A stretch of 25,049 bases of DNA from CAZAQS01 sp964486825 (lineage in GTDB: Bacteria; Chloroflexota; Anaerolineae; Anaerolineales; UBA4823), in assembly GCA_964486825.1 (NCBI GenBank), contig CAZAQS010000044.1, positions 1-25,049 of the forward strand. The letters run 5' to 3'. The notes beneath the pieces are model-generated. The model ran no database searches, was not told where the DNA came from, and saw only the letters and a list, made by a program, of their open reading frames with translations. Both the position numbers and the translations under genes were made by a program. Position 1 is the first letter of the stretch; every line of letters begins with the position of its first letter. Of the stretch, positions 7,515-15,397 are shown piece after piece.

Positions 7515-8478
7515 TGGAATGCTCACTCTCCTGAGTTTGGCGAATCTTTGTGATTAAAGTGTAAGCCGCGCCGGCCTCTTGCAATGCTCTCTCGATTCCC
7601 GCGGCAGTAGCTGGTGTAGCCAGGGCGATCATATTCCCGCCTCGCCCACCTCCAGACAGCTTCGCACCCAGCGCTCCCGCATTCCGGGCCGCTTGTACCA
7701 GGCGTTCCAGATCGGCAGAAGAAACGCCCATCTCGACCAATATACGCTGGTTCTCATCCATTAGCGGGCCAAGTGTAACGATATCACCGGCTTCGATGGC
7801 CTGGCGAGCTTCCCCCGCCAGGCTTCCGGCGGCATCAAACAACGCTTCATAGCGTACTGTCTCAGCTTCCCAGGCGCGCCGCACATCTCTTACAGAAATG
7901 GAAGTCGGGCTGAGCACGCCGGTATCGCCAATCACGATCGTAAATGTCTCACGCACCAGCAGGGTCTGGATGGGTTGGCCGCGGATGAAGAAAACAGGCC
8001 GGGCATAAGTGATGGTGGTGTTGTCGATACCGGAGGGTGTACCATGGTAAAGCTCTTCCACCCGGTAAGCCAACTCGCACACTCGCTCATCTGGCAATGG
8101 GTTGCCCAGGAAAGTTGACAGAGCCCGCAGAACGGCTACCGATACAGCCGCGCCAGAACCCATCCCGGCTGCGATCGGGATCGTGGAAGTCACCCGCAAG
8201 GATAGGGCCGGGGGCCGGTGGATTTCCAAGGCTTCCAACACCAGGCGGACGGCGGCTCCCAGGGGGTGTTCGGCGGGCAGTTCTTGGTATGCAACCGACA
8301 GGTCCAGAGCAGGAGCCTGGATCTGAATCGACCCTGGAGCAGCACGAGGCTCTGCCCGAACCACCGCGCGAGCCTTAACCTCCAGGACCGGTACGGCGAT
8401 GGCCGGCCGGCCGTATACCACGGCGTGTTCGCCGAACAATATGATCTTTGCGGGAGCAGTAGCTGTAACAGCAGGCAT
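7504..8478 (-). CDS. mvk: Mevalonate kinase
   Basis: GHMP-family kinase that phosphorylates mevalonate to 5-phosphomevalonate in isoprenoid synthesis. The 324-residue protein shows the N-terminal APAKIILFGEHAVVYG (residues 8-23), the glycine-rich ATP loop PIAAGMGSGAAVSVA (101-115), GTPSGIDN with probable catalytic Asp152, and the C-terminal KLSGGGRGGNMIAL (273-286). These motifs are in the standard order, and GEHAVVYG favours mevalonate kinase over other GHMP kinases. The ATG at 8478 has no visible ribosome site, but no better start exists because the kinase motif begins within ten residues. It is 47 bases downstream of the UbiA gene and overlaps the isopentenyl phosphate kinase gene, so the three are probably one operon. 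Confidence 0.93.
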   Translation of the reverse strand: MPAVTATAPAKIILFGEHAVVYGRPAIAVPVLEVKARAVVRAEPRAAPGSIQIQAPALDLSVAYQELPAEHPLGAAVRLVLEALEIHRPPALSLRVTSTIPIAAGMGSGAAVSVAVLRALSTFLGNPLPDERVCELAYRVEELYHGTPSGIDNTTITYARPVFFIRGQPIQTLLVRETFTIVIGDTGVLSPTSISVRDVRRAWEAETVRYEALFDAAGSLAGEARQAIEAGDIVTLGPLMDENQRILVEMGVSSADLERLVQAARNAGALGAKLSGGGRGGNMIALATPATAAGIERALQEAGAAYTLITKIRQTQESEHSNGN

Positions 8479-8525
8479 AGGTGAGGAAGAAAGAGATCAG
8501 CAGGACGATTTACGGCGGGTAAGGA

Positions 8526-9401
8526 TTAAGAAGGTAAGATATAAATGAAAAGGATGATTGCCATCCCCCACAGCACTAACGTTACCTGGAGAGGTCGGTC
8601 GGTCAGCAGGACTTCTTCCGGAGCGTCTCCGCTTTGCTTTACCTGCAGCAGGTACAAATAGCGGAAGATCCCATAGATGACAAATGGGATGGTCAACATC
8701 ATGGTGTGGTTGGTCGGCAAGTTCTCTGCAGAGAAGGTGTAAATGCTATAGGTCATGATAGCAATGCTGGATACGATGGTGATGAGCTGGTCGAGCAGCG
8801 GCATGCTGTAGCCTTCCAATACAGGCCGGTGAGCATTAGCGGAAGACGCCAGCAGGTTGAGCTCAGCCCGGCGCTTACCGATGCCCAGGTACAATGCCAG
8901 GAAGATCGTGGATACGTACAACCAGGGGGAGAAGCGTGCCACATCGATCAGGGCTACGCCCGCTCCTACCCTTAGGACATACAACCCTGCCAGGACGAGC
9001 ACGTCCAGGATGGGCTCGTGCTTTAAGCGGGTCGAGTAAGCCAGGTTGATCGCCAGGTAAAGCATGGCGATCACGGCAAAATTGAGCGTTAGCAAGAAGG
9101 ACAAAGGAACGACCAGAGTCACAAGAACCAGCGCGCTTGCTAATGCCGCTCTGACTGGCAAGGCGCCGGAAGCAATCGGCCGGGAGCGCTTTTTGGGGTG
9201 CAGCCGGTCTGCTTCCCGGTCTGTCACATCATTCAAAATATAAACGACGCTGGATAGTAAGCAGAAAATGAGGAAGCCCGTAAATGTGATCAACACAGCA
9301 GGGGGGTTGGAGAGCTGTGCGTCGAAAACCAGTGCTGCGAAGACAAAAAAATTCTTCGTCCATTGCCTTGGGCGCATTGTTTTAAGCAGGGCGAGGAGCA
9401 T
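8526..9401 (-). CDS. UbiA-family decaprenyl-phosphate phosphoribosyltransferase
   Basis: Integral membrane prenyltransferase likely to transfer 5-phosphoribose from PRPP to a polyprenyl phosphate, giving polyprenyl-phosphoryl-ribose. The 291-residue protein carries RPRQWTKN near the start. The first aspartate motif NDVTDREADRLHPKKRSRP (from Asn57) is the pattern of Rv3806c-type DPPR synthases, not of quinone enzymes. YSTRLKHEPILDVLVLAGLYVLR forms the second conserved region. About eight or nine hydrophobic segments follow the UbiA fold. The ATG at 9401 gives the normal length; an in-frame extension to 9491 would run through the divergent promoter region. No ribosome site is visible, but TATCAT lies 6 bases before the ATG. 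It heads the mevalonate kinase and isopentenyl phosphate kinase genes. Confidence 0.85.
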   Translation of the reverse strand: MLLALLKTMRPRQWTKNFFVFAALVFDAQLSNPPAVLITFTGFLIFCLLSSVVYILNDVTDREADRLHPKKRSRPIASGALPVRAALASALVLVTLVVPLSFLLTLNFAVIAMLYLAINLAYSTRLKHEPILDVLVLAGLYVLRVGAGVALIDVARFSPWLYVSTIFLALYLGIGKRRAELNLLASSANAHRPVLEGYSMPLLDQLITIVSSIAIMTYSIYTFSAENLPTNHTMMLTIPFVIYGIFRYLYLLQVKQSGDAPEEVLLTDRPLQVTLVLWGMAIILFIYILPS

Positions 9402-9437
9402 GGCGCAATGATAGCATAACTGTGTTGAAAGGGGGAG

Positions 9438-9464
9438 TTGAGAGGCGAGAGAACTGGTTATAAT
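9438..9464 (+). promoter_or_regulatory. Candidate promoter of the acetyltransferase-tlyA operon
   Basis: A perfect TATAAT lies at 9459-9464, with TTGAGA at 9438-9443 (15-base spacer). Transcription would start near 9471, about 36 bases before the ATG at 9507, leaving the AAGGAAGG ribosome site in the leader. It lies in the 105-base gap facing the divergent UbiA gene. Confidence 0.5.
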
Positions 9465-9506
9465 CATGCCAGGTGCGGAATATTGGCTCAAAAAGGAAGG
9501 CCCAAG

Positions 9507-10388
9507 ATGGACCTGTTGACTTTTGAGGTTGCGGATAGATTTCTAGAGAAGACACAGAGCTGGCTGGAAGAGCGTGAAGCAGAAAACAGCCTGATGCTCG
9601 GCATTGCTTTTCGCCTCCAGAAGTATCCTGAGCGTTTCAAGGCCCAGCCGTTTTTGGGCTGTGTCGAGCATGCGGGTACCCTTAGAGTCGTAGCTGTCAT
9701 GACCCCACCCCACAACCTGATCCTGGCTGGACAGCCGGATGAAGCGGCTCTACAGGCCTTAGTTAGCGGATTACTGCAACAGGCATGGTCTTTGTCTGGT
9801 GTTGTTGGGCCGGAAGAAATCAGCCGTACGTTTGCCGGAATCTGGACGAAGGCGACCGGGACGAGTTCCAAGCCAAAACTACGTATGCGTCTTTACCAGC
9901 TTGACCAGGTCATCCAACCCGCGCCGGTTCCCGGAGAATTTAGAGTTGCCCGGCAAGAAGACATACCACTGCTTACTGAGTGGATGGCAGCCTTTCAAGA
10001 GGAAGCCCTCCATGAAAGCATCAATATGCAGGAAATCCACCGCCAGGCAGAGATCATGGTAGCTGATGGGCAGGCATTCATATGGGTTAATGGGGAGCCG
10101 GCCAGCATGGCAGCCTCTGCCAGGCCAACTCATAACGGGGTAACTGTAAATGCCGTCTATACTCCCCCTGAGAAACGCCGGAAGGGCTATGCCAGCGCAT
10201 GTGTGGCGACCCTCAGCCAACACCTGCTCGATTCGGGGTATACATTCTGCTGTCTATTCACTGACCTGGCAAACCCGACTTCCAACCATATTTATATGGA
10301 TATTGGTTACCGGCCGGTATGCGATTTCGAGGAGCAGCGCTTTGATATGAGCGTGCCGGAGTCGAGTTCTGGAAAAGAAGGCGGGTAG
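9507..10388 (+). CDS. GNAT-family N-acetyltransferase
   Basis: Predicted acetyl-CoA-dependent acyltransferase of unknown substrate. The protein has 293 residues. The C-terminal GNAT domain begins near residue 144 (FRVARQEDIPLLTEWM). It includes VNAVYTPPEKRRKGYASA (about 214-231), where RRKGYA is the acetyl-CoA pyrophosphate loop, and it ends with NPTSNHIYMDIGYRPV. The N-terminal ~140 residues look like a second, degenerate acetyltransferase-like or lid domain, as in tandem GNAT proteins. The ATG at 9507 follows AAGGAAGG by 6 bases. An upstream in-frame ATG at 9438 would precede the apparent -10 box and is unlikely. tlyA starts 9 bases after the stop, suggesting cotranscription, but no functional link to rRNA modification is evident. 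Confidence 0.85.
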   Translation: MDLLTFEVADRFLEKTQSWLEEREAENSLMLGIAFRLQKYPERFKAQPFLGCVEHAGTLRVVAVMTPPHNLILAGQPDEAALQALVSGLLQQAWSLSGVVGPEEISRTFAGIWTKATGTSSKPKLRMRLYQLDQVIQPAPVPGEFRVARQEDIPLLTEWMAAFQEEALHESINMQEIHRQAEIMVADGQAFIWVNGEPASMAASARPTHNGVTVNAVYTPPEKRRKGYASACVATLSQHLLDSGYTFCCLFTDLANPTSNHIYMDIGYRPVCDFEEQRFDMSVPESSSGKEGG

Positions 10389-10397
10389 GACATTCAT

Positions 10398-11192
10398 ATG
10401 CCGAAAGCACGACTGGATGTGCTGTTGGTAGAACGCGGCCTGGCCGAAAGCCGTTCGCAGGCTCAACGCCTGGTAATGGCTGGGGAAGTGCGTGTAGACA
10501 ACCAGGTGCTGTTGAAACCAGCCACCCTTGTCGACCCAAGCGCGGTTCTTGAAGTTGTGGGCAGGCCTCGCTATGTGTCTCGAGGTGGGGATAAGCTGGA
10601 AGCAGCCCTGGTTGCTTTTGGGATGGACCCTTCTGGGAGGATTTGTGCGGATATTGGCGCATCCACGGGTGGATTTACGGATTGTTTATTACAGCACGGC
10701 GCTGAGCGGGTTTATGCCATCGATGTGGGCAAAGGTATCCTGGATTGGAAGCTGCGGCAGGACCCGCGCGTGGTCGTCATGGAGTCGACAAACGCCCGTT
10801 ATCTAGGAAAGCTGCCTGAGCCCGTGAGCCTGGTTACCATCGACGCATCTTTCATCTCTCTAAAGACATTTTTCCCTGTCATCAGGGGATGGTATGGCGA
10901 GCAGGCGGGGGAAGCGATCGCTCTGATCAAGCCACAGTTCGAGGCCGGGCGAGCCCTGGTGGGGCGCGGTAAGGGGGTTGTACGTGATCCGCTTGTGCAC
11001 CGAGATGTGCTCCTGGTTGTACTTGAAGAAGCCAGGAAGGAAGGTTTTTATTTAAAAGGCCTTATGCGCTCACCCCTGCTCGGACCGAAGGGTAATGTAG
11101 AGTTCCTCACCTGGTTAGGCAGCGGGGGAGAAGCCTATTTAGAACTGGTGGAGGCGGTATACGTCGCAGTGGGTATCGAAAGGGAAGATTAG
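10398..11192 (+). CDS. tlyA: TlyA-family rRNA 2'-O-methyltransferase
   Basis: TlyA enzymes methylate ribose 2'-O of cytidines in 16S and/or 23S rRNA and are often annotated as hemolysin A. The 264-residue protein has an N-terminal S4 RNA-binding domain (residues 3-62, RLDVLLVERGLAESRSQAQ), the linker RYVSRGGDKLEAAL, and an FtsJ-like Rossmann domain. The SAM loop is ADIGASTGGFTDCLL (from residue 84). The later VTIDASFISL, ALIKPQFEAG and a GNVEFL block are typical. Length and domain order match the family. The start ATG is 9 bases after the acetyltransferase stop, with AGGA upstream. Its stop overlaps that of the convergent cation transporter gene. Which rRNA is modified cannot be told from sequence. 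Confidence 0.95.
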   Translation: MPKARLDVLLVERGLAESRSQAQRLVMAGEVRVDNQVLLKPATLVDPSAVLEVVGRPRYVSRGGDKLEAALVAFGMDPSGRICADIGASTGGFTDCLLQHGAERVYAIDVGKGILDWKLRQDPRVVVMESTNARYLGKLPEPVSLVTIDASFISLKTFFPVIRGWYGEQAGEAIALIKPQFEAGRALVGRGKGVVRDPLVHRDVLLVVLEEARKEGFYLKGLMRSPLLGPKGNVEFLTWLGSGGEAYLELVEAVYVAVGIERED

Positions 11193-12082
11193 GAGCCGCA
11201 ATGGTTCCCCGGATGGTAGTGCACATGTACCCGGCGCAGGTAGTTCACGTTGCGGTACAGAATGCCCTCCACTTGCGAGGCAATCTGATCCCCCCTGGTT
11301 ACAGTTAGCCCGCCGTCGATGCAAATTGTCAGGTTAATCACCAGGTAAGGCCCGAAGCGGTGTGCGTGTACCTCTTCGATTTCGTTGACACCGGGTACAT
11401 TTTCGATCAACCGTGTCACCTGCTCTCGGAGCTGCCGGCTGGGAACAGCATCCATCAACTCTACCGAAGACTCGTGTAAGATCTCTATACCGGTTCTCAG
11501 GATCACCAGCGCTACCAAAGCGCCAGCCAACGGGTCTACCCAGGGCAGCCCGCGCTGTCCCAGGAAGATACCTGTGGCTGCTGCTGAGGCGGATAAGATA
11601 TCGTTGCGGTGGTCATAGGCCAGTGCCATGACCATCGCATTCCCGGTTTCTTTTCCTAATCGCTGGGTATAGATCGCTAACACGATTTTCAGGCCAATGG
11701 TAAACAGCGCTACCCATAGCGCAAGCGAGGTCGCCCCGCCATATTCTGCCGGGTTTGTGAACAAGGCATACACCTTGTTGACCGCGTCCCAAAAAACGGC
11801 TACCGCCGTGGTAACGACGAAAGCCCCGACGACTACCGAAGCGATGCTCTCCAACTGCCGGTGCCCATAGGGATGCTCATCGTCGGCGGGCTTGCTTGCC
11901 AGGCGCATAAAAACTGTGGCAACCAGGTAGTAAGCCACATCGGAGGTCGAGTTAATCCCATCTGCCAATAAGGCCGGGCTGCCGCCGGTGACGCCGACGA
12001 AGGTCTTTCCCATAGCCAAAAAGATATTCGCGATTAACCCAAGGTAAATGGAGATAAAACTCTGCCGGTCTCTTTGCTCCAA
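11189..12082 (-). CDS. Cation diffusion facilitator family transporter
   Basis: Divalent metal/proton antiporter of the CDF family, with six predicted membrane helices and a C-terminal cytoplasmic domain that ends in the histidine-rich VHVHYHPGNH. The 297-residue length is typical. The metal-site motif in helix 2 is ADGINSTSD (Asn44-x3-Asp48, with Asp41 nearby). In helix 5 it is DHRND (Asp157-x3-Asp161). Zinc transporters usually have His or Asp at the first position of each motif, so the Asn44 and Asp157 pattern hints at manganese or iron, but this is inference. The start is TTG at 12082 with GAGGA about 8 bases upstream; the next ATG would remove most of helix 1. The stop codon overlaps the tlyA stop. 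Confidence 0.92.
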   Translation of the reverse strand: MEQRDRQSFISIYLGLIANIFLAMGKTFVGVTGGSPALLADGINSTSDVAYYLVATVFMRLASKPADDEHPYGHRQLESIASVVVGAFVVTTAVAVFWDAVNKVYALFTNPAEYGGATSLALWVALFTIGLKIVLAIYTQRLGKETGNAMVMALAYDHRNDILSASAAATGIFLGQRGLPWVDPLAGALVALVILRTGIEILHESSVELMDAVPSRQLREQVTRLIENVPGVNEIEEVHAHRFGPYLVINLTICIDGGLTVTRGDQIASQVEGILYRNVNYLRRVHVHYHPGNHCGS

Positions 12083-12100
12083 ATTGAAGATCCTCTGGGA

Positions 12101-12160
12101 GTGATAGACAGGATTTTATCACCAATTTAGCGCATATTTAACGTTTGTGATTTTTATCAG
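12101..12160 (-). promoter_or_regulatory. Candidate promoter and operator-like repeats of the cation transporter gene
   Basis: On the minus strand, TTAAAT (12141-12136), a 17-base spacer and TAAAAT (12118-12113) preceded by TGA form an extended -10 promoter candidate with a leader of about 24 bases. GTGAT (12101-12105) and ATCAC (12118-12122) form an inverted pair spanning the start region. A related TGAT-N4-ATCA lies at 12148-12159. These are placed where a metal-responsive repressor could bind, but no known operator was recognised. Confidence 0.35.
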
Positions 12161-12187
12161 TAAAGCAACCTAAAGGAAGATGCAGAT

Positions 12188-13540
12188 TTAGCAAGAATAT
12201 TCCATACCCTCCCGATGACCGTTTGCCGTTACCGCACATCCAGCCTCTTTGGACACTGTTGAGAGCAGGTTAGCCAATTGTTCTTGCAGAACACTGAAAG
12301 AATAATAATGCCTTCCGGTTTCGAAATTATGCTGGACCATTCCTTCCACTTTACACGGGTTTAGAAGTACTTCCCGGACCCGATCGATGAACTCAGGGCG
12401 GAAGTAATCATCAAACTCGATGAAACGGAATCCTTTCGGCTGGATGTCGGTTTTTAAAATCCTGTAAGTGCTCGTCAAGATAGGTTTTCGGTAGTAAACA
12501 GCCTCCAGAAGGGCGTTCCCAAATCCTTCGAGCTGAGACGGATAGGTGACGAGATCGGCTTGTTGGTAAACATCGAAGAGGGAATAAATCTGCTCCCCCT
12601 CCGGCGTATGCCGGCGAGTTTGAGCACAGCGTGCTGCAGCCAGGCGTAAATCCACCCCTAAGAGCGAGGCATAGTCCTGTAGATAGTTTTTGTAGTCGTG
12701 CCCTTCATCCCCCGAGCCATGTGTGACCACCAAGACACAATCCAATTCGATCCGCCTGGCCAACTCGATCGCCTTTTCTATCCGCTTGCGGGGGATGATG
12801 CGGGTGGGCTGAAGAAGGATGTATTGGTCTGGCCGGATTCCAAGATCCTCACGGAAACGGGAACCATATTCATCTGGTTCCGGGGGATCCCGATCGAAGT
12901 CCATCACGTTCGGGATTACGGTAGAGCTGACACCGGTATGCAAAGCGAGCTGTTGCTTGGCGTAAGAATTAATCACCACATGGTGAACCTGTTCTAAAGT
13001 CGGGGGAAAGGCTGCTCTCAGATAATCTGTGGCAGCATCGACCGCGTAGCGATCTCGCTCCCAAGTAAAATCGTGATGATGGGCAATGACGGGGATGCAA
13101 ACTTCGGCCGTCAATTCCGTAATCGCCAGGCCCAACGGGATATTCATGGGTAACGACAGGGCGTTTTCTACGATTAGCACGTGCGGTTTATGTTTCTTGA
13201 TGAAACGCCCCAGGTGTTTCTTTAAATGTTGAGTAAGTCTGGTGACAGTAACGGAGGTCGAGCGAGAACGTTGTCGTCTCTCGAACAACTCGGTCGATAG
13301 CGCCTGGATATCTGGGTGAGTTAGGTGAGCCTCCGGAACAACATAACTTCGTTCGGCAGGCCAATCTGATTCTCCAGCAAAAAAGAAGCAGTCGTGACCT
13401 AATTTTTCTAGGGTTTCTACCCATTTGGTTGCTTCAAGAGATACTCCGTCAGTGCCTGAAAAACGTGTAGGACGGGGGGAAAGCAGGTGGCATTTCCATC
13501 CACTCAAATTGGAGCATGGTTTCCTAAATCTAATTATCAT
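12188..13540 (-). CDS. GT4-family glycosyltransferase
   Basis: Predicted cytoplasmic retaining glycosyltransferase of GT-B fold; donor and acceptor are unknown. The translation has 450 residues. The N-terminal domain has SPRPTRFSGTDGVSLEATKW and VIAHHHDFTWERDRY (from about residue 151). The donor-binding domain begins with LLQPTRIIPRKR. The GT4 E-x7-E motif is Glu338 to Glu346 in QLEGFGNALLEA. The cytosolic acceptor may be small, because no membrane helix is visible. The ATG at 13540 is only a few bases after AAGGGAG, and the first 15 residues do not look conserved, so the start is uncertain. It is transcribed away from lepA; its nearest promoter candidate lies 14-43 bases upstream. It is separated from the transporter gene by 105 bases. 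Confidence 0.85.
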   Translation of the reverse strand: MIIRFRKPCSNLSGWKCHLLSPRPTRFSGTDGVSLEATKWVETLEKLGHDCFFFAGESDWPAERSYVVPEAHLTHPDIQALSTELFERRQRSRSTSVTVTRLTQHLKKHLGRFIKKHKPHVLIVENALSLPMNIPLGLAITELTAEVCIPVIAHHHDFTWERDRYAVDAATDYLRAAFPPTLEQVHHVVINSYAKQQLALHTGVSSTVIPNVMDFDRDPPEPDEYGSRFREDLGIRPDQYILLQPTRIIPRKRIEKAIELARRIELDCVLVVTHGSGDEGHDYKNYLQDYASLLGVDLRLAAARCAQTRRHTPEGEQIYSLFDVYQQADLVTYPSQLEGFGNALLEAVYYRKPILTSTYRILKTDIQPKGFRFIEFDDYFRPEFIDRVREVLLNPCKVEGMVQHNFETGRHYYSFSVLQEQLANLLSTVSKEAGCAVTANGHREGMEYSC

Positions 13541-13551
13541 ACTCCCTTATG

Positions 13552-13579
13552 TTCTTATATTAAAGAAATGGAGTATACT
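13552..13579 (+). promoter_or_regulatory. Candidate lepA promoter giving a near-leaderless mRNA
   Basis: TATACT at 13574-13579 matches the -10 consensus at 5 of 6 positions and ends 11 bases before the lepA ATG. A poor -35 candidate, TTCTTA, lies 16 bases upstream (13552-13557). The expected start leaves only about 4 or 5 leader bases, and no ribosome site is present. Confidence 0.4.
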
Positions 13580-13583
13580 TCAA
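13554..13583 (-). promoter_or_regulatory. Candidate promoter of the divergent GT4 gene
   Basis: On the minus strand, TTGAAG (13583-13578), an 18-base spacer and TATAAG (13559-13554) lie just ahead of the ATG at 13540. Its -35 box overlaps the -10 box of the lepA promoter candidate by 2 bases, so the two promoters may compete. Confidence 0.4.
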
Positions 13584-13590
13584 TCCGCTT

Positions 13591-15390
13591 ATGACCGAGA
13601 ATATCCGAAACTTCTCCATTATTGCTCATATCGACCACGGAAAATCTACCCTGGCTGATCGTTTACTACAGCTCACCGGCACTATCTCGGACCGGGATAT
13701 GATGGAACAGGTGCTGGATACAATGGACCTGGAGCGCGAGAAAGGCGTTACCATCAAAGCATCAGCTGTCCGCATGATGTACTCTGCCAATGACGGCTGC
13801 ACATACGAGCTGAACCTGATCGATACACCTGGGCACGTAGATTTTGGTTATGAAGTGAGCCGGGCTCTCATGTCGTGCGAAGGGGCAATTTTGGTGGTGG
13901 ATGCTTCACAAGGGATCGAAGCCCAAACCCTGGCGAATCTGTACAGCGCCCTGGAAGCCGATCTTGAGATCATCCCGGTCATCAATAAAATCGACTTGCC
14001 TTCGGCGCGCCCGGAAGAGGTGGCAGAGGAAATCAGCAACCTGTTAGGGACGCCGGTAGACGAGATCATTCGCATCTCTGCCAAGGGCGGGGCCAATGTA
14101 GAGGCCGTGTTGGAGGCCATTGTTCAGCAAGTCCCTCCTCCGAAAGGCGTGGAGGATGCTCCCCTGCAGGCTCTCATCTTCGACTCGCATTATGACTCCT
14201 ATAAAGGCGTAATCGCTTACGTTAGGGTGTTCCAGGGACGCGTTCACCCCACCGATACCCTGCTGGCTATGGCAAGCAAAGCACAGTTTAAGCCGGTGGA
14301 AGTGGGGATATTCACGCCTAATATGCATACATCCCAAGCCCTTTCCGCGGGGGAGGTGGGATATGTGGCAACGGGTTTGAAAACGGTGCGTGAATGCCGG
14401 GTGGGTGATACGATCACACAATCAGTCCAACCCGCCCCCTCGGCCTTGCCGGGTTACAGGAAGGTAAAACCGATGGTCTTCGCCGGGATCTATCCAGTGG
14501 AAGGCGAGGATTACTCGGATTTGAAAGACGCATTGGAGAAGCTACAGCTCAATGATGCTTCACTGGTTTTCGAACCGGAGACATCCACCGCTTTGAATTT
14601 CGGCTTCAGGGTTGGCTTTCTCGGGATGTTTCATATGGAGATCATTCAGGAGCGGCTTGAGCGCGAATACGACCTGGATATCATCGTGACCTCGCCTTCG
14701 GTAGAGTATGAAGTACTCTTACAGACAGGTGAAGTGGTGCGGATCGATTCGCCAGCTGACCTGCCCAACGAAGGCGATATCGAGGAGATCCGCGAACCCT
14801 GGATGAAGGTTGAGATCTTTACTCCCACCGACTTTTACGGGACCGTTATGGAGCTGTCCACAAAGCGTCGCGGCATCTTCATTTCCCAGGAATATCCAGC
14901 CCCCAACCGGGTACAGCTCAACTTTGAGATGCCCCTGTCTGAGATTATCGTGGATTTCTTCGACCAGCTCAAATCTCGTACGCGCGGCTACGCTTCACTG
15001 GATTACCAGATCGCTGATTACCGGATGGAGGATCTGGTGAAGCTGGAAATCCTTGTTAATGAAGAAGCAGTTGACGCTCTGGCGACTATCGTTCACAAGG
15101 ATGATGCTTACCATAAAGGCCAGGCCCTGGTATCCAAACTGAAGGACCTGATCCCGCGCCAGATGTTCACCGTGCCTATCCAGGCATCGGCTGGTGGCCG
15201 GATCATTTCCCGTGCAACTGCTAAGGCCATCCGTAAGGATGTACTGGCCAAATGTTATGGGGGGGATATTACTCGTAAGAAAAAGCTGCTGGAAAAACAA
15301 AAGCGCGGTAAAAAGCGCATGAAGATGATCGGCAGTGTAGAAATACCGCAAGAGGCTTTCCTGGCTGTTCTGCGAATAGGGGAGGATTGA
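13591..15390 (+). CDS. lepA: Elongation factor 4 (LepA)
   Basis: Ribosome-associated GTPase of the EF-G-like family, linked to translation initiation and back-translocation. The 599-residue length is standard. G1 is IAHIDHGKSTL (near residue 11), and the switch region has DTMDLEREKGVTIKA. G3 is DTPGHVDF and G4 is NKIDLP. The EF-G-like domains II, III and V follow. The LepA-specific C-terminal domain contains SAGGRIISRATAKAIRKDV and the final KKRMKMIGSVEIPQEAFLAVL. The G-domain reads HVDFGYEVSRAL where many homologues have DFSYEVSRSL, a mild variation. The ATG directly precedes TENIRNFSIIAHIDHGK, so the start is secure, yet no ribosome site is visible. It is followed after 7 bases by a membrane protein gene. 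Confidence 0.97.
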   Translation: MTENIRNFSIIAHIDHGKSTLADRLLQLTGTISDRDMMEQVLDTMDLEREKGVTIKASAVRMMYSANDGCTYELNLIDTPGHVDFGYEVSRALMSCEGAILVVDASQGIEAQTLANLYSALEADLEIIPVINKIDLPSARPEEVAEEISNLLGTPVDEIIRISAKGGANVEAVLEAIVQQVPPPKGVEDAPLQALIFDSHYDSYKGVIAYVRVFQGRVHPTDTLLAMASKAQFKPVEVGIFTPNMHTSQALSAGEVGYVATGLKTVRECRVGDTITQSVQPAPSALPGYRKVKPMVFAGIYPVEGEDYSDLKDALEKLQLNDASLVFEPETSTALNFGFRVGFLGMFHMEIIQERLEREYDLDIIVTSPSVEYEVLLQTGEVVRIDSPADLPNEGDIEEIREPWMKVEIFTPTDFYGTVMELSTKRRGIFISQEYPAPNRVQLNFEMPLSEIIVDFFDQLKSRTRGYASLDYQIADYRMEDLVKLEILVNEEAVDALATIVHKDDAYHKGQALVSKLKDLIPRQMFTVPIQASAGGRIISRATAKAIRKDVLAKCYGGDITRKKKLLEKQKRGKKRMKMIGSVEIPQEAFLAVLRIGED

Positions 15391-15397
15391 AATCGCA

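Noticed and set aside
8401..8412. GGCCGGCCGGCC palindromic run
   Set aside because: It encodes conserved Gly-Arg-Pro of mevalonate kinase in GC-rich codons and needs no other explanation.
9402..9491. 30-residue N-terminal extension of the UbiA protein
   Set aside because: It would start inside the divergent acetyltransferase promoter region and looks unlike the family start RPRQW.
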